Shown: positions 52,816-62,505 of the stretch, in pieces | How the letters are laid out: every line of letters begins with the position of its first letter | Position numbering within the stretch: the stretch's first letter is position 1 | Source of the DNA: Neorhizobium alkalisoli | GTDB lineage: Bacteria > Pseudomonadota > Alphaproteobacteria > Rhizobiales > Rhizobiaceae | Assembly: GCF_007829835.1 (NCBI RefSeq) | Contig: NZ_VIWP01000017.1 | Span: 21,535 to 85,534, forward strand | Length of the DNA stretch: 64,000 nt | Direction: 5' to 3' | Notes under the pieces: model-generated | Told to the model about the DNA's origin: nothing | The model's database searches: none | What the model saw: the letters and a program-made list of their open reading frames with translations, nothing else | Made by a program: the position numbers and the translations under genes

Positions 52816-53281
52816 GGGGCTCTTCCTTGCTGGTGGGAGAGATCTAAAGCTCCGAAGCCAGCAGAAGTTCCTCCAAACGCCCGCCTTCGACAAAAACCCG
52901 TCACTACAATCATTATGGGCATGCAAGTCCCCAACCCTTGGGGAGCTTTGCCAGCCAAATCCCCTCAAAAGGCGAACCAGATCCTTCGCGATCCTGACCA
53001 CTCTTCCTGTAAGTGCTCGTGGTGCAGGGCGATGGGACGCCAGGGCGCAGCATCAAACTCAGTCCCGCGCACCAGACAATCCCTCCGGATCGGATCCCGG
53101 CTCGTCTCGCACTCGGCCGGTTCGAGACTCGATCTTCAGATATCCGTTTCGTCCACCCGTCCAACTGAAGGACATCGGTCTATTCGTATTTTATTAAATA
53201 TGTCGGCAAATACTCTTACCCGAGGGGCGATCAAATTCTGGACGAGCGAGTTCAACTCGTGAACACGGAGCGGAGACTGCC
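52816..53281. other. intergenic region, no gene recognised
   Basis: About 465 bp between the catalase-like gene and a divergent response regulator. No frame is supported. It must hold both promoters. Confidence 0.4.
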
Positions 53282-53662
53282 ATGTACCAGCGTACAGTTC
53301 TGATTGTCGAAGATGAATTGCTCATCCGGATGGTGCTCGCCGACACCCTGGAAGATGAGGGTTATGAGATCGTCGAGGCGGGAAACGTCCTGGAAGCGAT
53401 CGCAGTTCTTGGCCAGCGGAAGATCGACGCCGTGATAACAGACGTTGACATGCCAGGTGGCTTGAGCGGCTTTGATCTCGCTCGCATGATCTCGGACCAG
53501 CGTATGGACGTGCCGGTCATCATTGCCTCTGGCAGGCATCGGCCGCGTCCCGACGAATTGCCGGGCGAGGCAGTTTTCATCCCCAAGCCTTATGGAATGG
53601 ACGCGATCTCGGCGATGCTGGACGAGATGACGTCGCTCGAGGGACGACGACTGGCCGGCTAA
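53282..53662 (+). CDS. single-domain response regulator
   Basis: A 126-residue receiver-only protein. Features are VEDELLIRMVLADTLEDEGY (acid pocket), phospho-acceptor Asp54 in ITDVDMPG, a Ser in the usual Thr position (IIASGRH) and Lys in FIPKPYG. This subtype (ELLIRM, DVDMPGGLSG) is common in rhizobia and often lies near HWE-type kinases. The ATG follows GGAG. No kinase gene is adjacent. Confidence 0.9.
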   Translation: MYQRTVLIVEDELLIRMVLADTLEDEGYEIVEAGNVLEAIAVLGQRKIDAVITDVDMPGGLSGFDLARMISDQRMDVPVIIASGRHRPRPDELPGEAVFIPKPYGMDAISAMLDEMTSLEGRRLAG

Positions 53663-53803
53663 GTCGAAGTCGCTGAATGCGCCCATTTGAGACAGGATGC
53701 CAGGTTCGGAAACGGGGCTACGGCCTTTTAACGAAACGCATAATGCTTTTCTGCCGGCACAAGATCTTGAGCGCGCATCAACGAAACTCGAGGGGATTGG
53801 CCT

Positions 53804-54028
53804 TCAGACCGGGATCTCTTTCAGGATGAGCAACCGATTGCCTGGTACGCAAGCGAGGAGTTTTTCCTGTTCGAACGCGCCGATCACCGCCATGATCTCA
53901 TCATGGCTGAATCCCGCGGCATGCATCGGCGTGCTGATGTCGAGAAGATTGATCGACATCTCTGGCGCTGCCTTGAGGGCATGAAGGCGCTCAAGAACGA
54001 CGGTTTCGGTCTCTGAAAATCTGTTCAT
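53804..54028 (-). CDS. hypothetical protein, 74 residues
   Basis: The protein (MNRFSETETVVLERLHALKA onward) is helical with AAGFSHDEIMAVIGAFEQEK, which resembles a small winged-helix or recognition-helix layout. The start at 54028 has GAGG only one base before it, so the spacing is poor. No family recognised. Confidence 0.5.
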   Translation of the reverse strand: MNRFSETETVVLERLHALKAAPEMSINLLDISTPMHAAGFSHDEIMAVIGAFEQEKLLACVPGNRLLILKEIPV

Positions 54029-54230
54029 GCCTCATCGAATACCGGTTCGAGAAACGCCGTCAATCCTCCATCGAAAATCGCTGTAGCAATACGGACACGC
54101 CCGACATCGTTTTTGGCGAGTTCGAGATGTTTTGATGCCGAAGCATATCCACGTTTAGGTCACGGCCCCTAATTGAGCGTCACGAGCTGCCCTGTCGAAG
54201 CTCATTTCGCGCTACCACTCCGGTGATCTG

Positions 54231-55331
54231 ATGTGTCGCATACTCGCCTTCCTGTTTGTCGCATGCCTGGTCACAGGCTGTGCCCGGCCTGGGCCCGGGA
54301 CGCTCCTTGTTGTCGCTCCCGCCAAAGGAGCAAAGGAGATCACGGTTCTTGTTGCCACCGACCGGGATCCTGATCCGAAAGGTCTCGGATTCTCGGCCGG
54401 AAAATCGGCGCGCCTGCATTATCGTCTGGTGACAGTTTCTGTGCCCCCCACTCACAAGCCGACAGACATCGAGTGGCCGACCGACAAGCCAGACGCCTCG
54501 AAGTCGTTTGCCGTCATCAGAAGCAGAGATTTGACAAGCGGCGAGTTTGTCCAGCTGGCGCAGCAGATAGGACCCCGATCCCCGGTTGCACCAGGGGTGG
54601 GAATGTTCATCCATGGATACAATTACACATATCAGGAAGCTCTCTATAGGCTGGTGCAGATGAGCGTCGACGCCGGTCAGTCGCAGACGTCAATCCTTTT
54701 CGACTGGCCTTCGCAGGGCGATCTCGTAGGCTATGTGGCGGATCGCGATGCGGTCGCTTTTGCCCGCGATGATCTGGCGTCAGTCCTTGATGCGCTTGGT
54801 CGCGGTGGGGTGAAGACGACAGTCCTGGCGCACAGCATGGGCGGTTTGCTGACGCTTGAGACGCTCAGGCAGCTCAAGATCGCCGGCAGGCAACGCGAGC
54901 TCGACATGATCGAGCAGGTTGTGCTGGCAGCGCCTGACATCGATATCGACCTTTTTCAACGAGACATCAGGACAATCGGCCGGATGAAGAAGCCAGTCGT
55001 GGTGCTGGCGGCGAAGGACGACAAAGTGCTTGCTTTTTCCCAACGCCTGAGCGGTTCAACCGCGGCCGGCGCTCTCGACGTAAACGATCCAAGGGTGCAG
55101 GAACTTGCACAGAGTGACAACCTGCAGATTATCGACATCTCGTCCCTCAAATCGATCACCGGCACGAACCATGATCGTTTCGTATCCTTTGCAGCGGCAT
55201 ACCCTCAGCTCCAGAGGGCGAATAAAAACCAGTCCGGACCGGTGGCGGGTGCAGGAGCACTCGTCCTCAACGGGGTAGGCGATGTCATTTCCTCGCCTTT
55301 CCGCCTGACAGGTGCGGCACTGACGCAATAA
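54231..55331 (+). CDS. DUF900 alpha/beta hydrolase, lipoprotein
   Basis: A 366-residue protein with a lipoprotein signal (MCRILAFLFVACLVTGCARP; lipobox LVTGC). The DUF900 hydrolase core has GMFIHGYNYTYQEALYR, ILFDWPSQGDLVGYVADRDA and nucleophile Ser in AHSMGGLLTLETLR, with a late TNHDRF. It should be anchored in the outer membrane or periplasm. The natural substrate is unknown. It is followed 60 bp later by a DUF4105 gene, another envelope protein. Confidence 0.88.
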   Translation: MCRILAFLFVACLVTGCARPGPGTLLVVAPAKGAKEITVLVATDRDPDPKGLGFSAGKSARLHYRLVTVSVPPTHKPTDIEWPTDKPDASKSFAVIRSRDLTSGEFVQLAQQIGPRSPVAPGVGMFIHGYNYTYQEALYRLVQMSVDAGQSQTSILFDWPSQGDLVGYVADRDAVAFARDDLASVLDALGRGGVKTTVLAHSMGGLLTLETLRQLKIAGRQRELDMIEQVVLAAPDIDIDLFQRDIRTIGRMKKPVVVLAAKDDKVLAFSQRLSGSTAAGALDVNDPRVQELAQSDNLQIIDISSLKSITGTNHDRFVSFAAAYPQLQRANKNQSGPVAGAGALVLNGVGDVISSPFRLTGAALTQ

Positions 55332-55391
55332 GGACAGGCGCAACAAGGGCGGGCAAGCCGCCAATCGGTTTAGATCTAACCCGCGAAGCCG

Positions 55392-56465
55392 ATGTCACTC
55401 ACGGTGGCGCGGCACCACCACCGGGCACGACATCCAGGAAAGAGACGAGCCGCACCAGTGCGACATATTGCCAGAACTCTGATTGTCGTTTCCTCGGCAG
55501 CCTCAGCCTTGCTCGCGGGCCTATGGGCGACCTTGGCGCTTTGGTATCGCTTGCCACTGTTCGATCCGGGCAAGCTATTCATCTGCGTTGCCTATGCGGC
55601 CCTTTGCCTGGCTTGTCTGACGATAACCTTACGCCGGCGCTCATATGTTGCGGCACTGGTCCTTGCTGTGGCCATCGCCTCGGTCGTCGTGTGGTGGTCA
55701 ACGCTGGCGCCCCCCGCGACTGCGGATTGGTCGCCCGACGTTGCCAGGCAGGTCACCGGCCGTATCGACGGCGATCGGCTGACGCTTGACGGCGTCCGGG
55801 ATTTCGAATGGCGTTCCAATACGGACTTCACGGAAGGATGGAAGACGCGCGAATACGACTTGGGGCAGCTCGCTTCGGTCGATCTGTTCATGTCCTACTG
55901 GTCCGGCCCTTACATCGCCCACATGATTTTGAGCTTCGGTTTCAAAGATGGTCAATATCTGGCCTGGTCAGTGGAAGTGCGTCGTCGTCGGGGAGGCGCT
56001 TTTTCCCCGATTGCCGATCTCTTCAAGAGCAACCCCTTGGTGATCATCGCGGCTGAAGAACGAGACGTGATTGGTGTCCGGTCGAATATCAGAGGAGAGG
56101 ATGTTCAGCTGTTCCGCACCAATTTGCCGCCTCCCGTGGGCAGAGATCTGTTGCTGGCCTATGTGCAGGACGCAAACGAACTTGCTGCCGCGCCGCGGTG
56201 GTATAATTCGATTACGACCAACTGCACGACAGCCGTCGTGTCGATGATGCGGGCGCTTGGGGATGTGATCCCTTTCGATTGGCGGCTCTACGTCAATGGC
56301 TATGTTCCAAATTACGTCTATGCGCGAGGCGTGCTGGATACCGGTCTGCCGATGTCGCGTTTGCGGGAGGCCGCTCACATTGATGCCCGCGCAGGGGAAT
56401 TTGGATTGGCGGAAGGTTTCTCGGATGCGATTCGAGTGGGCGTTCCATCGCAGTCGAACAGGTGA
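55392..56465 (+). CDS. DUF4105 (Lnb N-terminal-like) membrane-anchored protein
   Basis: A 357-residue protein with about three membrane helices in the first 115 residues, then a periplasmic DUF4105 domain. Characteristic runs are EWRSNTDFTEGWKTREYDLG, HMILSFGFKDGQYLAWSVEV and the NCTT motif (YNSITTNCTTAVVSMMRALG), which contains the conserved Cys. The fold is papain-like in related proteins. The function is unknown; an envelope protease or acyltransferase role is possible. Confidence 0.82.
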   Translation: MSLTVARHHHRARHPGKRRAAPVRHIARTLIVVSSAASALLAGLWATLALWYRLPLFDPGKLFICVAYAALCLACLTITLRRRSYVAALVLAVAIASVVVWWSTLAPPATADWSPDVARQVTGRIDGDRLTLDGVRDFEWRSNTDFTEGWKTREYDLGQLASVDLFMSYWSGPYIAHMILSFGFKDGQYLAWSVEVRRRRGGAFSPIADLFKSNPLVIIAAEERDVIGVRSNIRGEDVQLFRTNLPPPVGRDLLLAYVQDANELAAAPRWYNSITTNCTTAVVSMMRALGDVIPFDWRLYVNGYVPNYVYARGVLDTGLPMSRLREAAHIDARAGEFGLAEGFSDAIRVGVPSQSNR

Positions 56466-56637
56466 CGGAGAAGCAGGGGTTTTCTCTCATCCGCGATTTT
56501 GGGGGAAATTATTGCTGATCTCATCCAGGATTTTGTTCTATCCGGGTACGCACTTTTCATTTCGTCACTTCGAGAGCGCCACTCGAATTTCTTCGGGTCT
56601 AGCCATATCTGTAAACAACGAATGAGGACCGCCCCTT

Positions 56638-57660
56638 ATGACGACGATCAAACGCATCGTGCTGGCAAGCCGGCCGCTGGCAGAACCAACGCCTGAAAAT
56701 TTCCGGATTGAGGATGTCGAGCTGCAAGAGGCAGAGGAGGGTGATGTCACAGTCCGTGTCCTTTATCTTTCGCTCGACCCCTATATGCGCGGACGCATGA
56801 GCGAGGCCAAGTCCTACGCTGCGCCGGTACCGGTCGACGGCATCATGGAAGGCGAAACGATCTGCGAGGTGGTCAGGTCAAGGCATAATGATTTTGCGCC
56901 GGGCGATATCGTCCGCGGGCGAACGGGATGGTGTACAGGCGCAGTCATCAGTGGCGACATGATGCGGAAGGTTGAGACGCATGGCGCACCGATCACGACC
57001 GCGGTCGGCGTACTTGGCATGCCGGGTTTCACGGCATGGAGCGGTCTCAAGTTCATCGGCAAACCCAAGAAAGGTGAGACGGTCGCGGTCGCAGCGGCCT
57101 CTGGACCGGTCGGTTCGATGGTCGGACAGCTGGCAAAGCTTGTCGGGGCGAGGGCCGTCGGGATTGCCGGGGGGCCGGATAAATGTGCCTTCGTCAAGGA
57201 CGAACTCGGCTTCGACGCCGTGGTCGATCATCGCTCGAGGGATTTCGCCAGCGATCTGCATGCCGCCGCGCCGAATGGGATCGATATTTATTTCGAAAAT
57301 GTCGGAGGCCATGTCTGGGACGCGGTGTTTCCGCTCCTGAACCAGTTTGCGCGTGTTCCCGTCTGCGGCCTCGTGGCGCAATACAATGGTCATGACACTT
57401 CGGACGCCGACCGCCTTCCGGCGATGATGTCCGCCATTCTGAGACGGAGCCTTCTTGTTCGAGGGTTCATCCAGAGCGAATTTGCAGCCGACCATTTCAA
57501 CGACTTTCTCGACGAAATCGGCCCACGGGTCGCGGCAGGCGAGATCAGGTACCGCGAGGACATCGTCGATGGACTGGAGAGCGCCCCGGAGGCGTTTATC
57601 GGTATGCTGAATGGCAAAAATTTCGGCAAGCTCATCGTCAAGGTCGATGGCGTCGTCTGA
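56638..57660 (+). CDS. NADP-dependent zinc-free alcohol dehydrogenase family protein (curcumin reductase-like)
   Basis: A 340-residue medium-chain reductase of the leukotriene B4/curcumin reductase group. Signatures are VRVLYLSLDPYMRGRMSE, GMPGFTAWSGLKFIGKPKKG, the nucleotide motif AAASGPVGSMVGQLAKLVGA and DIYFENVGGHVWDAVFP. It reduces activated carbon-carbon double bonds with NADPH. It is followed 14 bp later by a dehydrogenase gene, probably in one operon. Confidence 0.9.
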   Translation: MTTIKRIVLASRPLAEPTPENFRIEDVELQEAEEGDVTVRVLYLSLDPYMRGRMSEAKSYAAPVPVDGIMEGETICEVVRSRHNDFAPGDIVRGRTGWCTGAVISGDMMRKVETHGAPITTAVGVLGMPGFTAWSGLKFIGKPKKGETVAVAAASGPVGSMVGQLAKLVGARAVGIAGGPDKCAFVKDELGFDAVVDHRSRDFASDLHAAAPNGIDIYFENVGGHVWDAVFPLLNQFARVPVCGLVAQYNGHDTSDADRLPAMMSAILRRSLLVRGFIQSEFAADHFNDFLDEIGPRVAAGEIRYREDIVDGLESAPEAFIGMLNGKNFGKLIVKVDGVV

Positions 57661-57674
57661 CAAAAGGTTCCAGC

Positions 57675-58634
57675 ATGAAGAAGATTGCAGTTCTCGATGA
57701 TTATCAGAACGTCGCACTGGAGAGCGCAGACTGGGTGCGATTGAATGGCCGTGCGGAAATCACGGTCTTCAACGACCATGTCGATGACGAGGAGCGCCTG
57801 ATCGCCCGCCTCCTGCCGTTCGACGCCATCTGCGTCATGCGCGAACGGACGCCACTGCCCAGACGGATTCTCGAACGCCTGCCGAACCTGCGCTTTATCG
57901 CCACGACCGGAGCGCGCAACGCCTCGATCGACCTTTCGGCGGCGCATGACCTCGGCATCACGGTGTCGGCAACGGGTGCGAACGGCTCGGGTGCTCCGGA
58001 GCTTACGTGGGCGCTCATCCTTGCTGCCGCGCGCCACATTCCGACTGAAGTGACCTCCTTTGACAATGGCGGCTGGCAGACCACGGTCGGACGCGATCTT
58101 TCCGGAAGCACGCTTGGCATCATCGGCCTGGGCAGGATCGGCCGGCAGATCGCAAAGGTTGGCCATGCCTTCGGCATGGATGTGATCGCATGGAGCCAGA
58201 ACCTGACCGAAGACGTGGCACAGGCCGCGGGCGTCAGGCGGGTTGAAAAAGAGACGCTTCTTCGCAACGCCGACTGGGTGACACTGCATCTCGTTTTGTC
58301 CGAGCGGACGAAAGGCCTCATCGGCCGGCGGGAATTGGCAATGATGAAGTCGACGGCCTGGCTCGTGAATACCTCCCGAGGTCCGCTCGTCGACGAAGCG
58401 GCGTTGATTGCTGCGCTCGAAGCGCAAGCCTTAGCGGGCGCCGCGCTGGATGTATTCGATGTCGAGCCACTTCCATCGGATCACCGCTTTCGATCGCTGC
58501 CGAATGTGATCGCGACCCCGCATATAGGGTTCGTAACCGAACAATCCTATCGGATCTTTTACCGGGACACGGTCGCAAACTTGATCGCCTGGTTGGATGG
58601 ACGTCCGGTTCGTGTGCTGTCGTCACCTGCCTGA
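57675..58634 (+). CDS. D-2-hydroxyacid dehydrogenase family protein
   Basis: A 319-residue NAD-dependent oxidoreductase. The nucleotide-binding motif is GSTLGIIGLGRIGRQIAKVG, catalytic Arg is in VNTSRGPLVDEAAL, Glu in ALDVFDVEPLP and His in ATPHIGFVTEQ. It resembles the phosphoglycerate-dehydrogenase-like branch. Substrate unknown. It lies directly behind the NADP-dependent reductase. Confidence 0.9.
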   Translation: MKKIAVLDDYQNVALESADWVRLNGRAEITVFNDHVDDEERLIARLLPFDAICVMRERTPLPRRILERLPNLRFIATTGARNASIDLSAAHDLGITVSATGANGSGAPELTWALILAAARHIPTEVTSFDNGGWQTTVGRDLSGSTLGIIGLGRIGRQIAKVGHAFGMDVIAWSQNLTEDVAQAAGVRRVEKETLLRNADWVTLHLVLSERTKGLIGRRELAMMKSTAWLVNTSRGPLVDEAALIAALEAQALAGAALDVFDVEPLPSDHRFRSLPNVIATPHIGFVTEQSYRIFYRDTVANLIAWLDGRPVRVLSSPA

Positions 58635-58762
58635 CAGGCCCGTCGGTTTCCTAATTCGGCTATCCCGCGATTAAACGGTCGAATTGTCGTTCTCGCCTAT
58701 GATCGGTTAGAGGGGGCTCCATGCACGGCGTGACACGAGGCAAACGGAAGGCGGTCTAAGGC

Positions 58763-59311
58763 CTAGCGGGTCGTCAACGAAGCGAGACGTGCTTGGGCGG
58801 CCTGCCGCACGAGGTGCAGGCGTTCCAACTCCAGTATGGCATCCGGAAGCGCACGATGGACCGGGGCCGCCGGTTCTGAAGAGCTGATGACCTGCTCGAC
58901 AAGCCCAGCGATATCAATTTCGGCTCCGTATCCAGAGAGAATCTGCGCGGCAGCTTCCACGAAAGCATCGTCCGATTTTCTCAATCTCAGTGCATGACGG
59001 GGAACGCCGCCGGCACGAAGCAGAACGCTGAGCCACTTTCCGTCCCAGGATGGCGAGCTTGCGAGCAGGTCGTTGCCGGAAAGCTCCTCCAGCATTTCCA
59101 TGACAATCTGGTCGATGGCGATGCCATCCGCCTCCAGCAAGGCTCGCGATATGCCATGCACACGCTCTGCACCTTCAGCCCAGTCGCTCCAGCCAGGTTT
59201 GGGCTTTATGAGCATCGAACGCGAACGGCCATCCTCAAAAACCCATGCGATCTCGATCGGATAGCTGTGCTTGCTAAGCGAGGACGCTTCGAAATCGAGA
59301 AATACCATCAT
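58763..59311 (-). CDS. DEDDh 3'-5' exonuclease-like protein
   Basis: A 182-residue protein with a DnaQ-type exonuclease fold. The acidic residues are seen in VFLDFEASSL (motif I), SPSWDGKWLSVLLR (motif II) and VHRALPDAILE (motif III, His and Asp). The HGISR run after ERV is also typical. It may degrade single-stranded DNA or RNA. Stand-alone copies of this type are common in rhizobial accessory DNA. Its partner is unknown. Confidence 0.82.
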   Translation of the reverse strand: MMVFLDFEASSLSKHSYPIEIAWVFEDGRSRSMLIKPKPGWSDWAEGAERVHGISRALLEADGIAIDQIVMEMLEELSGNDLLASSPSWDGKWLSVLLRAGGVPRHALRLRKSDDAFVEAAAQILSGYGAEIDIAGLVEQVISSSEPAAPVHRALPDAILELERLHLVRQAAQARLASLTTR

Positions 59312-59425
59312 GCTGGATATCTAGGGAGCCGGGTCGAACCTAGCCACAACCCGTAAGTTCGATTTGCCGACAGCTGCGCCCCGGTCTTGCGAACGGGGGA
59401 TTCTTCGTGGAGGCTCCGTGCATCT

Positions 59426-60076
59426 CTAGGGTGCCGCCTGGGACAGCTTTTTACTCCACATCGCGACGCGTAAGGCGACTGACGACAGATGCTGATCCGC
59501 TGTTTGACCCGAGACACCTTTACGTGGTTTGAAATCATGATCGCCGTCCTCCAACCAGAAGAGCTCGATTTCTTTCGACAGTTCGTAACGTGCCGCCTCC
59601 TCTTGGGATCCGAACGCATCTCGCGTTCCCTGACAGATCAAAGTCGAAGTCGTCATATCGGAAAGATGGGTGGTGCGAAGCTGTTCAGGTTTCCCGATCG
59701 GATGGAACGGGTATCCGAGACATAGAAGACCGGAAATGCGCCCGGCGCCGAATAGCTCGTCGGCGATCATGCTGGCGACCCGGCCACCCATCGACTTGCC
59801 GCCGATGATCACGCTGCCGATAGGTGCGAGCTCATCCATAAAGGCGAGGTACTCCAGCGTCAGGCGATCTGCACGCGGTGGGGGAGCACGCTTTCCGCCG
59901 GAGCGGCGCTGGCGCATGTAGTCGAATTCGAAACGCACGACGCGAAGTCCGTGGTGGACCAGCTTGGCCGACATTTCCTCCATCCAGGGCGTGTCCATGG
60001 GACCGCCGGCACCGTGGGCAAGAACTATCGTGATGATGGCGTCGGCGGGGCCATCAGAAAGATAGGCGTGCGACAT
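59426..60076 (-). CDS. alpha/beta hydrolase of the KANL3/Tex30 type
   Basis: A 216-residue alpha/beta hydrolase. HGAGGPMDTPWM and the nucleophile elbow GGKSMGGRVASM are typical of the family once annotated as dienelactone-hydrolase-like; the final acid and His are in GTRDAFG and LEDGDHDFKPRKG. ATG 60076 follows AAAGGAG. Cytoplasmic; substrate unknown. Confidence 0.87.
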   Translation of the reverse strand: MSHAYLSDGPADAIITIVLAHGAGGPMDTPWMEEMSAKLVHHGLRVVRFEFDYMRQRRSGGKRAPPPRADRLTLEYLAFMDELAPIGSVIIGGKSMGGRVASMIADELFGAGRISGLLCLGYPFHPIGKPEQLRTTHLSDMTTSTLICQGTRDAFGSQEEAARYELSKEIELFWLEDGDHDFKPRKGVSGQTADQHLSSVALRVAMWSKKLSQAAP

Positions 60077-60613
60077 GGTTTCTCCTTTCGAGCGCGCTAG
60101 AGGAACAGCCATTTATCGAGGTGAAAGCACCGTCTCGGAAATGCTGCAGTTCGGGATCCGCCCCATATCGATCGTCATGCTGCGGCTGGCGCATTCAGAC
60201 GGCAGGGTCACGAACAAACCGTACATTGGAGAAGTGCGACGCCGCATGAACCGCGCAACCAATCTCTCGGTACCATTACAAGATTCTTGCCCTGGGCAAG
60301 TTGAATGGACATAGGAGTGAACGGCATCGCCATAGCTGAGGCCGATCCTTATTTTGCGAGATGGGTCCCGGTGGGCCTATGTGGGCGGTCGCAACGTCCC
60401 AAGCTCTGCTTCGTCCGTTTCGCACAGGACCTGATTAGCCCCGAGGCCTGCGCACCCGCGCTGCCTCACTGAACTCCCGTCGGGAAAGCCGCGCCGATGA
60501 AGCGAGGCAGGGCGGGTGATCTCTGGTGCGTTCGACTCTTATACCGGTGTTGTCTACCGACGATTGATCCATTTCCGCTTTTTGTTTGCAGCGCTCGCAA
60601 ATGCTCGGAGGTG
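60077..60613. other. intergenic region, no gene recognised
   Basis: About 535 bp with no supported frame. Frames on both strands lack ribosome-binding sites or family signatures. Confidence 0.35.
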
Positions 60614-60820
60614 TCAGTGTGCTGCTTGCACAAAAGCCCGTCGTGCTTCGTCGTGATCAAGATGGCCGGCAGCCGCAGCAGAGCACTTGGCATGTGCTTC
60701 CCTCCATCGTGTGCTCTGTTTCACGTGTTGAAGGAATGTTCGCGCCTGCGCGGTCGTCGTAATCGTGATAATGAGACCATCGTCATTCAGGCGGACTGGC
60801 TCAGACCATTCATTTGACAT
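60614..60820 (-). CDS. DUF982 small protein
   Basis: A 68-residue DUF982 protein: W-x-EPVRL, then a strand (GLIITITTTAQARTFLQHVK) and the C-terminal helix HAKCSAAAAGHLDHDEARRAFVQAA. The family is small, largely restricted to Rhizobiales and of unknown function. ATG 60820 follows GGGAG. It is a typical accessory-replicon gene in rhizobia. Confidence 0.82.
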   Translation of the reverse strand: MSNEWSEPVRLNDDGLIITITTTAQARTFLQHVKQSTRWREAHAKCSAAAAGHLDHDEARRAFVQAAH

Positions 60821-62088
60821 CGAATTTTCTCCCAACGTTTACACATCGAAACAATCCGTGAGCAATGTGTCTGTTATTTGGCAGGTCTAAGGGAAGCCAA
60901 TGCCTCCCTTGGCCCGACGAGGGCGGGTAATGTGAGAATTTTTAACGGAAGCAACGACCTGAAGTATAGATCCTCGTTCGTTTCGATAGGTTTTCCCATG
61001 ACTATAGCCTTGCCTGCCGTACTCAAAATTGACGCAGGTACTCCTAACCTCTTAAATTTCGGGTGGAGGTGTCTGAAAATTCGAAATCGGTGCAAGTATT
61101 AAAGGCGAACCCATTCGGGATGCACGTTGTGACCGGGATTGGCATCTGGGGGATCAGCCTGGCTGATCGAGGCAGACGAGCGTTGTGTTGTGTCAACACT
61201 CGTCTGCCTGAGGCTGATGCTAATGGAGAACAATCAGCGCTGTCGGCAACGCCCATGTCGATAAACATTGCCGTAAAGAATTTACGGATCAACGGGCGAA
61301 CATTCAATGTTCGATAGCGTACGGTCGCAGTCATGACGAGAGGCAGGCTGTTCGTAATGATTCAGCCTGCCTTGATCAAAGGAAGCGATCATCGACAGAT
61401 GAACCGGGGGTACTTCCAAAGAGCGAGACGATCCGGCCGTGAGTGGCAACAGGATCGCCTCTGAACGAGTGGTTCGTCTAAACTTACCATAACTGAGTCA
61501 TCGTCATGATCAAAGGGCTGGTCGTCTGTCAGGAACTGAATTTCCCGTGATGTGCCGGCTACTTCGGATTACCGTGACGATTTCATATCCCCTCAGATCG
61601 CCTTGTCAGCATCGAAATTTTAAAGCGAGAGTGGTCAAAAAATCGAGCCGCCAAGGCCCGCGAACGATATCGGTTTTAGGTAAGCAGGTTCGTCAGGAGA
61701 ATATAGTCAATTACGGAGGCGATTGCTGCGCTCGACACGAATATCACGCGCAAACCTCTGGGCGATGCCCACCAATCAATCGTTACCATTGCAGGTCGTC
61801 CTTCGAACGCAAAACACTCGACTGAACATTAGCGTTCACTTAACAATAGTCAACAATGGGAGGCCGTTTCTGATATATTGTTGGTTAAGATGCGCTTCGG
61901 AATGATCGCTCGGCCCGGCTCGTAACTGCATGGCTAACCGTAGGGGAGCTCTTTTGCTGAGAGCAAAAAAGTCAATGCAACCTTGTCTTACCAGTGTGAC
62001 CCGAACCCAATCGAGAGCTCGGACGAGCTTCGTCAGATTTCCGGGATTGGGTGCTGTGATGGAGAGGCTCGACACAATGATGGCCTGA
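60821..62088. other. 1.27-kb gene-poor region
   Basis: No frame here has a ribosome-binding site, a recognised domain or coding-like composition. Parts (around 61540-61880) are richer in A and T than the surrounding DNA. I found no tRNA, hairpin terminator or repeat that stands out. It could contain decayed mobile DNA. Confidence 0.4.
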
Positions 62089-62499
62089 CTAGGGCTCGTC
62101 GAAAGCCGTCGCTCTGACCGTCACCTGTTTCCCATCCGGGTTCTGTTGGAATATCAGGCCCCCAGCAGCTTTTGAGTGCCCCGGGACATAGTCCAACACC
62201 GTCTCGACGCTCTCCAGCACCGACTGCTTCTCTATCATCTCGCCTCGAACTTTCACCTGAGAAGCAGTCGCGCTGGAGCCATTCTTGATTTCAAACAACA
62301 CCTGAAAGCCATCACTGCGCTCTTCCGTCTGCAAAACGATCCCTTCAAGGTTCGGCGACGCATCTTGGTCAACGAACCCGTCCTTTCCAATCCAGACAAT
62401 GACGGCGAGAACGATGCCCGCTGAGACCGCACCTGTGATCCATTCGATCCAGTGTGGGTCGCTGTTTTCGATGTTTTTATCGTTGGAAACTTTGGTCAT
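62089..62499 (-). CDS. TIGR02588-like membrane-anchored protein
   Basis: A 136-residue protein with one membrane helix near the N-terminus (WIEWITGAVSAGIVLAVIVW) and an extracytoplasmic beta-rich domain (GFQVLFEIKNGSSATASQVK, then DYVPGHSKAAGGLIF). This is the pattern of TIGR02588 proteins, which lie beside TIGR02587/DUF2391 membrane proteins, as here (6 bp downstream of that gene). Function unknown. Confidence 0.75.
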   Translation of the reverse strand: MTKVSNDKNIENSDPHWIEWITGAVSAGIVLAVIVWIGKDGFVDQDASPNLEGIVLQTEERSDGFQVLFEIKNGSSATASQVKVRGEMIEKQSVLESVETVLDYVPGHSKAAGGLIFQQNPDGKQVTVRATAFDEP

Positions 62500-62505
62500 T
62501 GCGCC

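Noticed and set aside
52847..52871. Possible EcfG promoter before the catalase-like gene
   Set aside because: GGAAC with 16-base spacing is followed by GCTT instead of NGTT. Too weak to call without data.
60874..61334. Two minus-strand frames of 73 and 96 codons
   Set aside because: No ribosome-binding site, no domain, and composition unlike the genuine genes around them.
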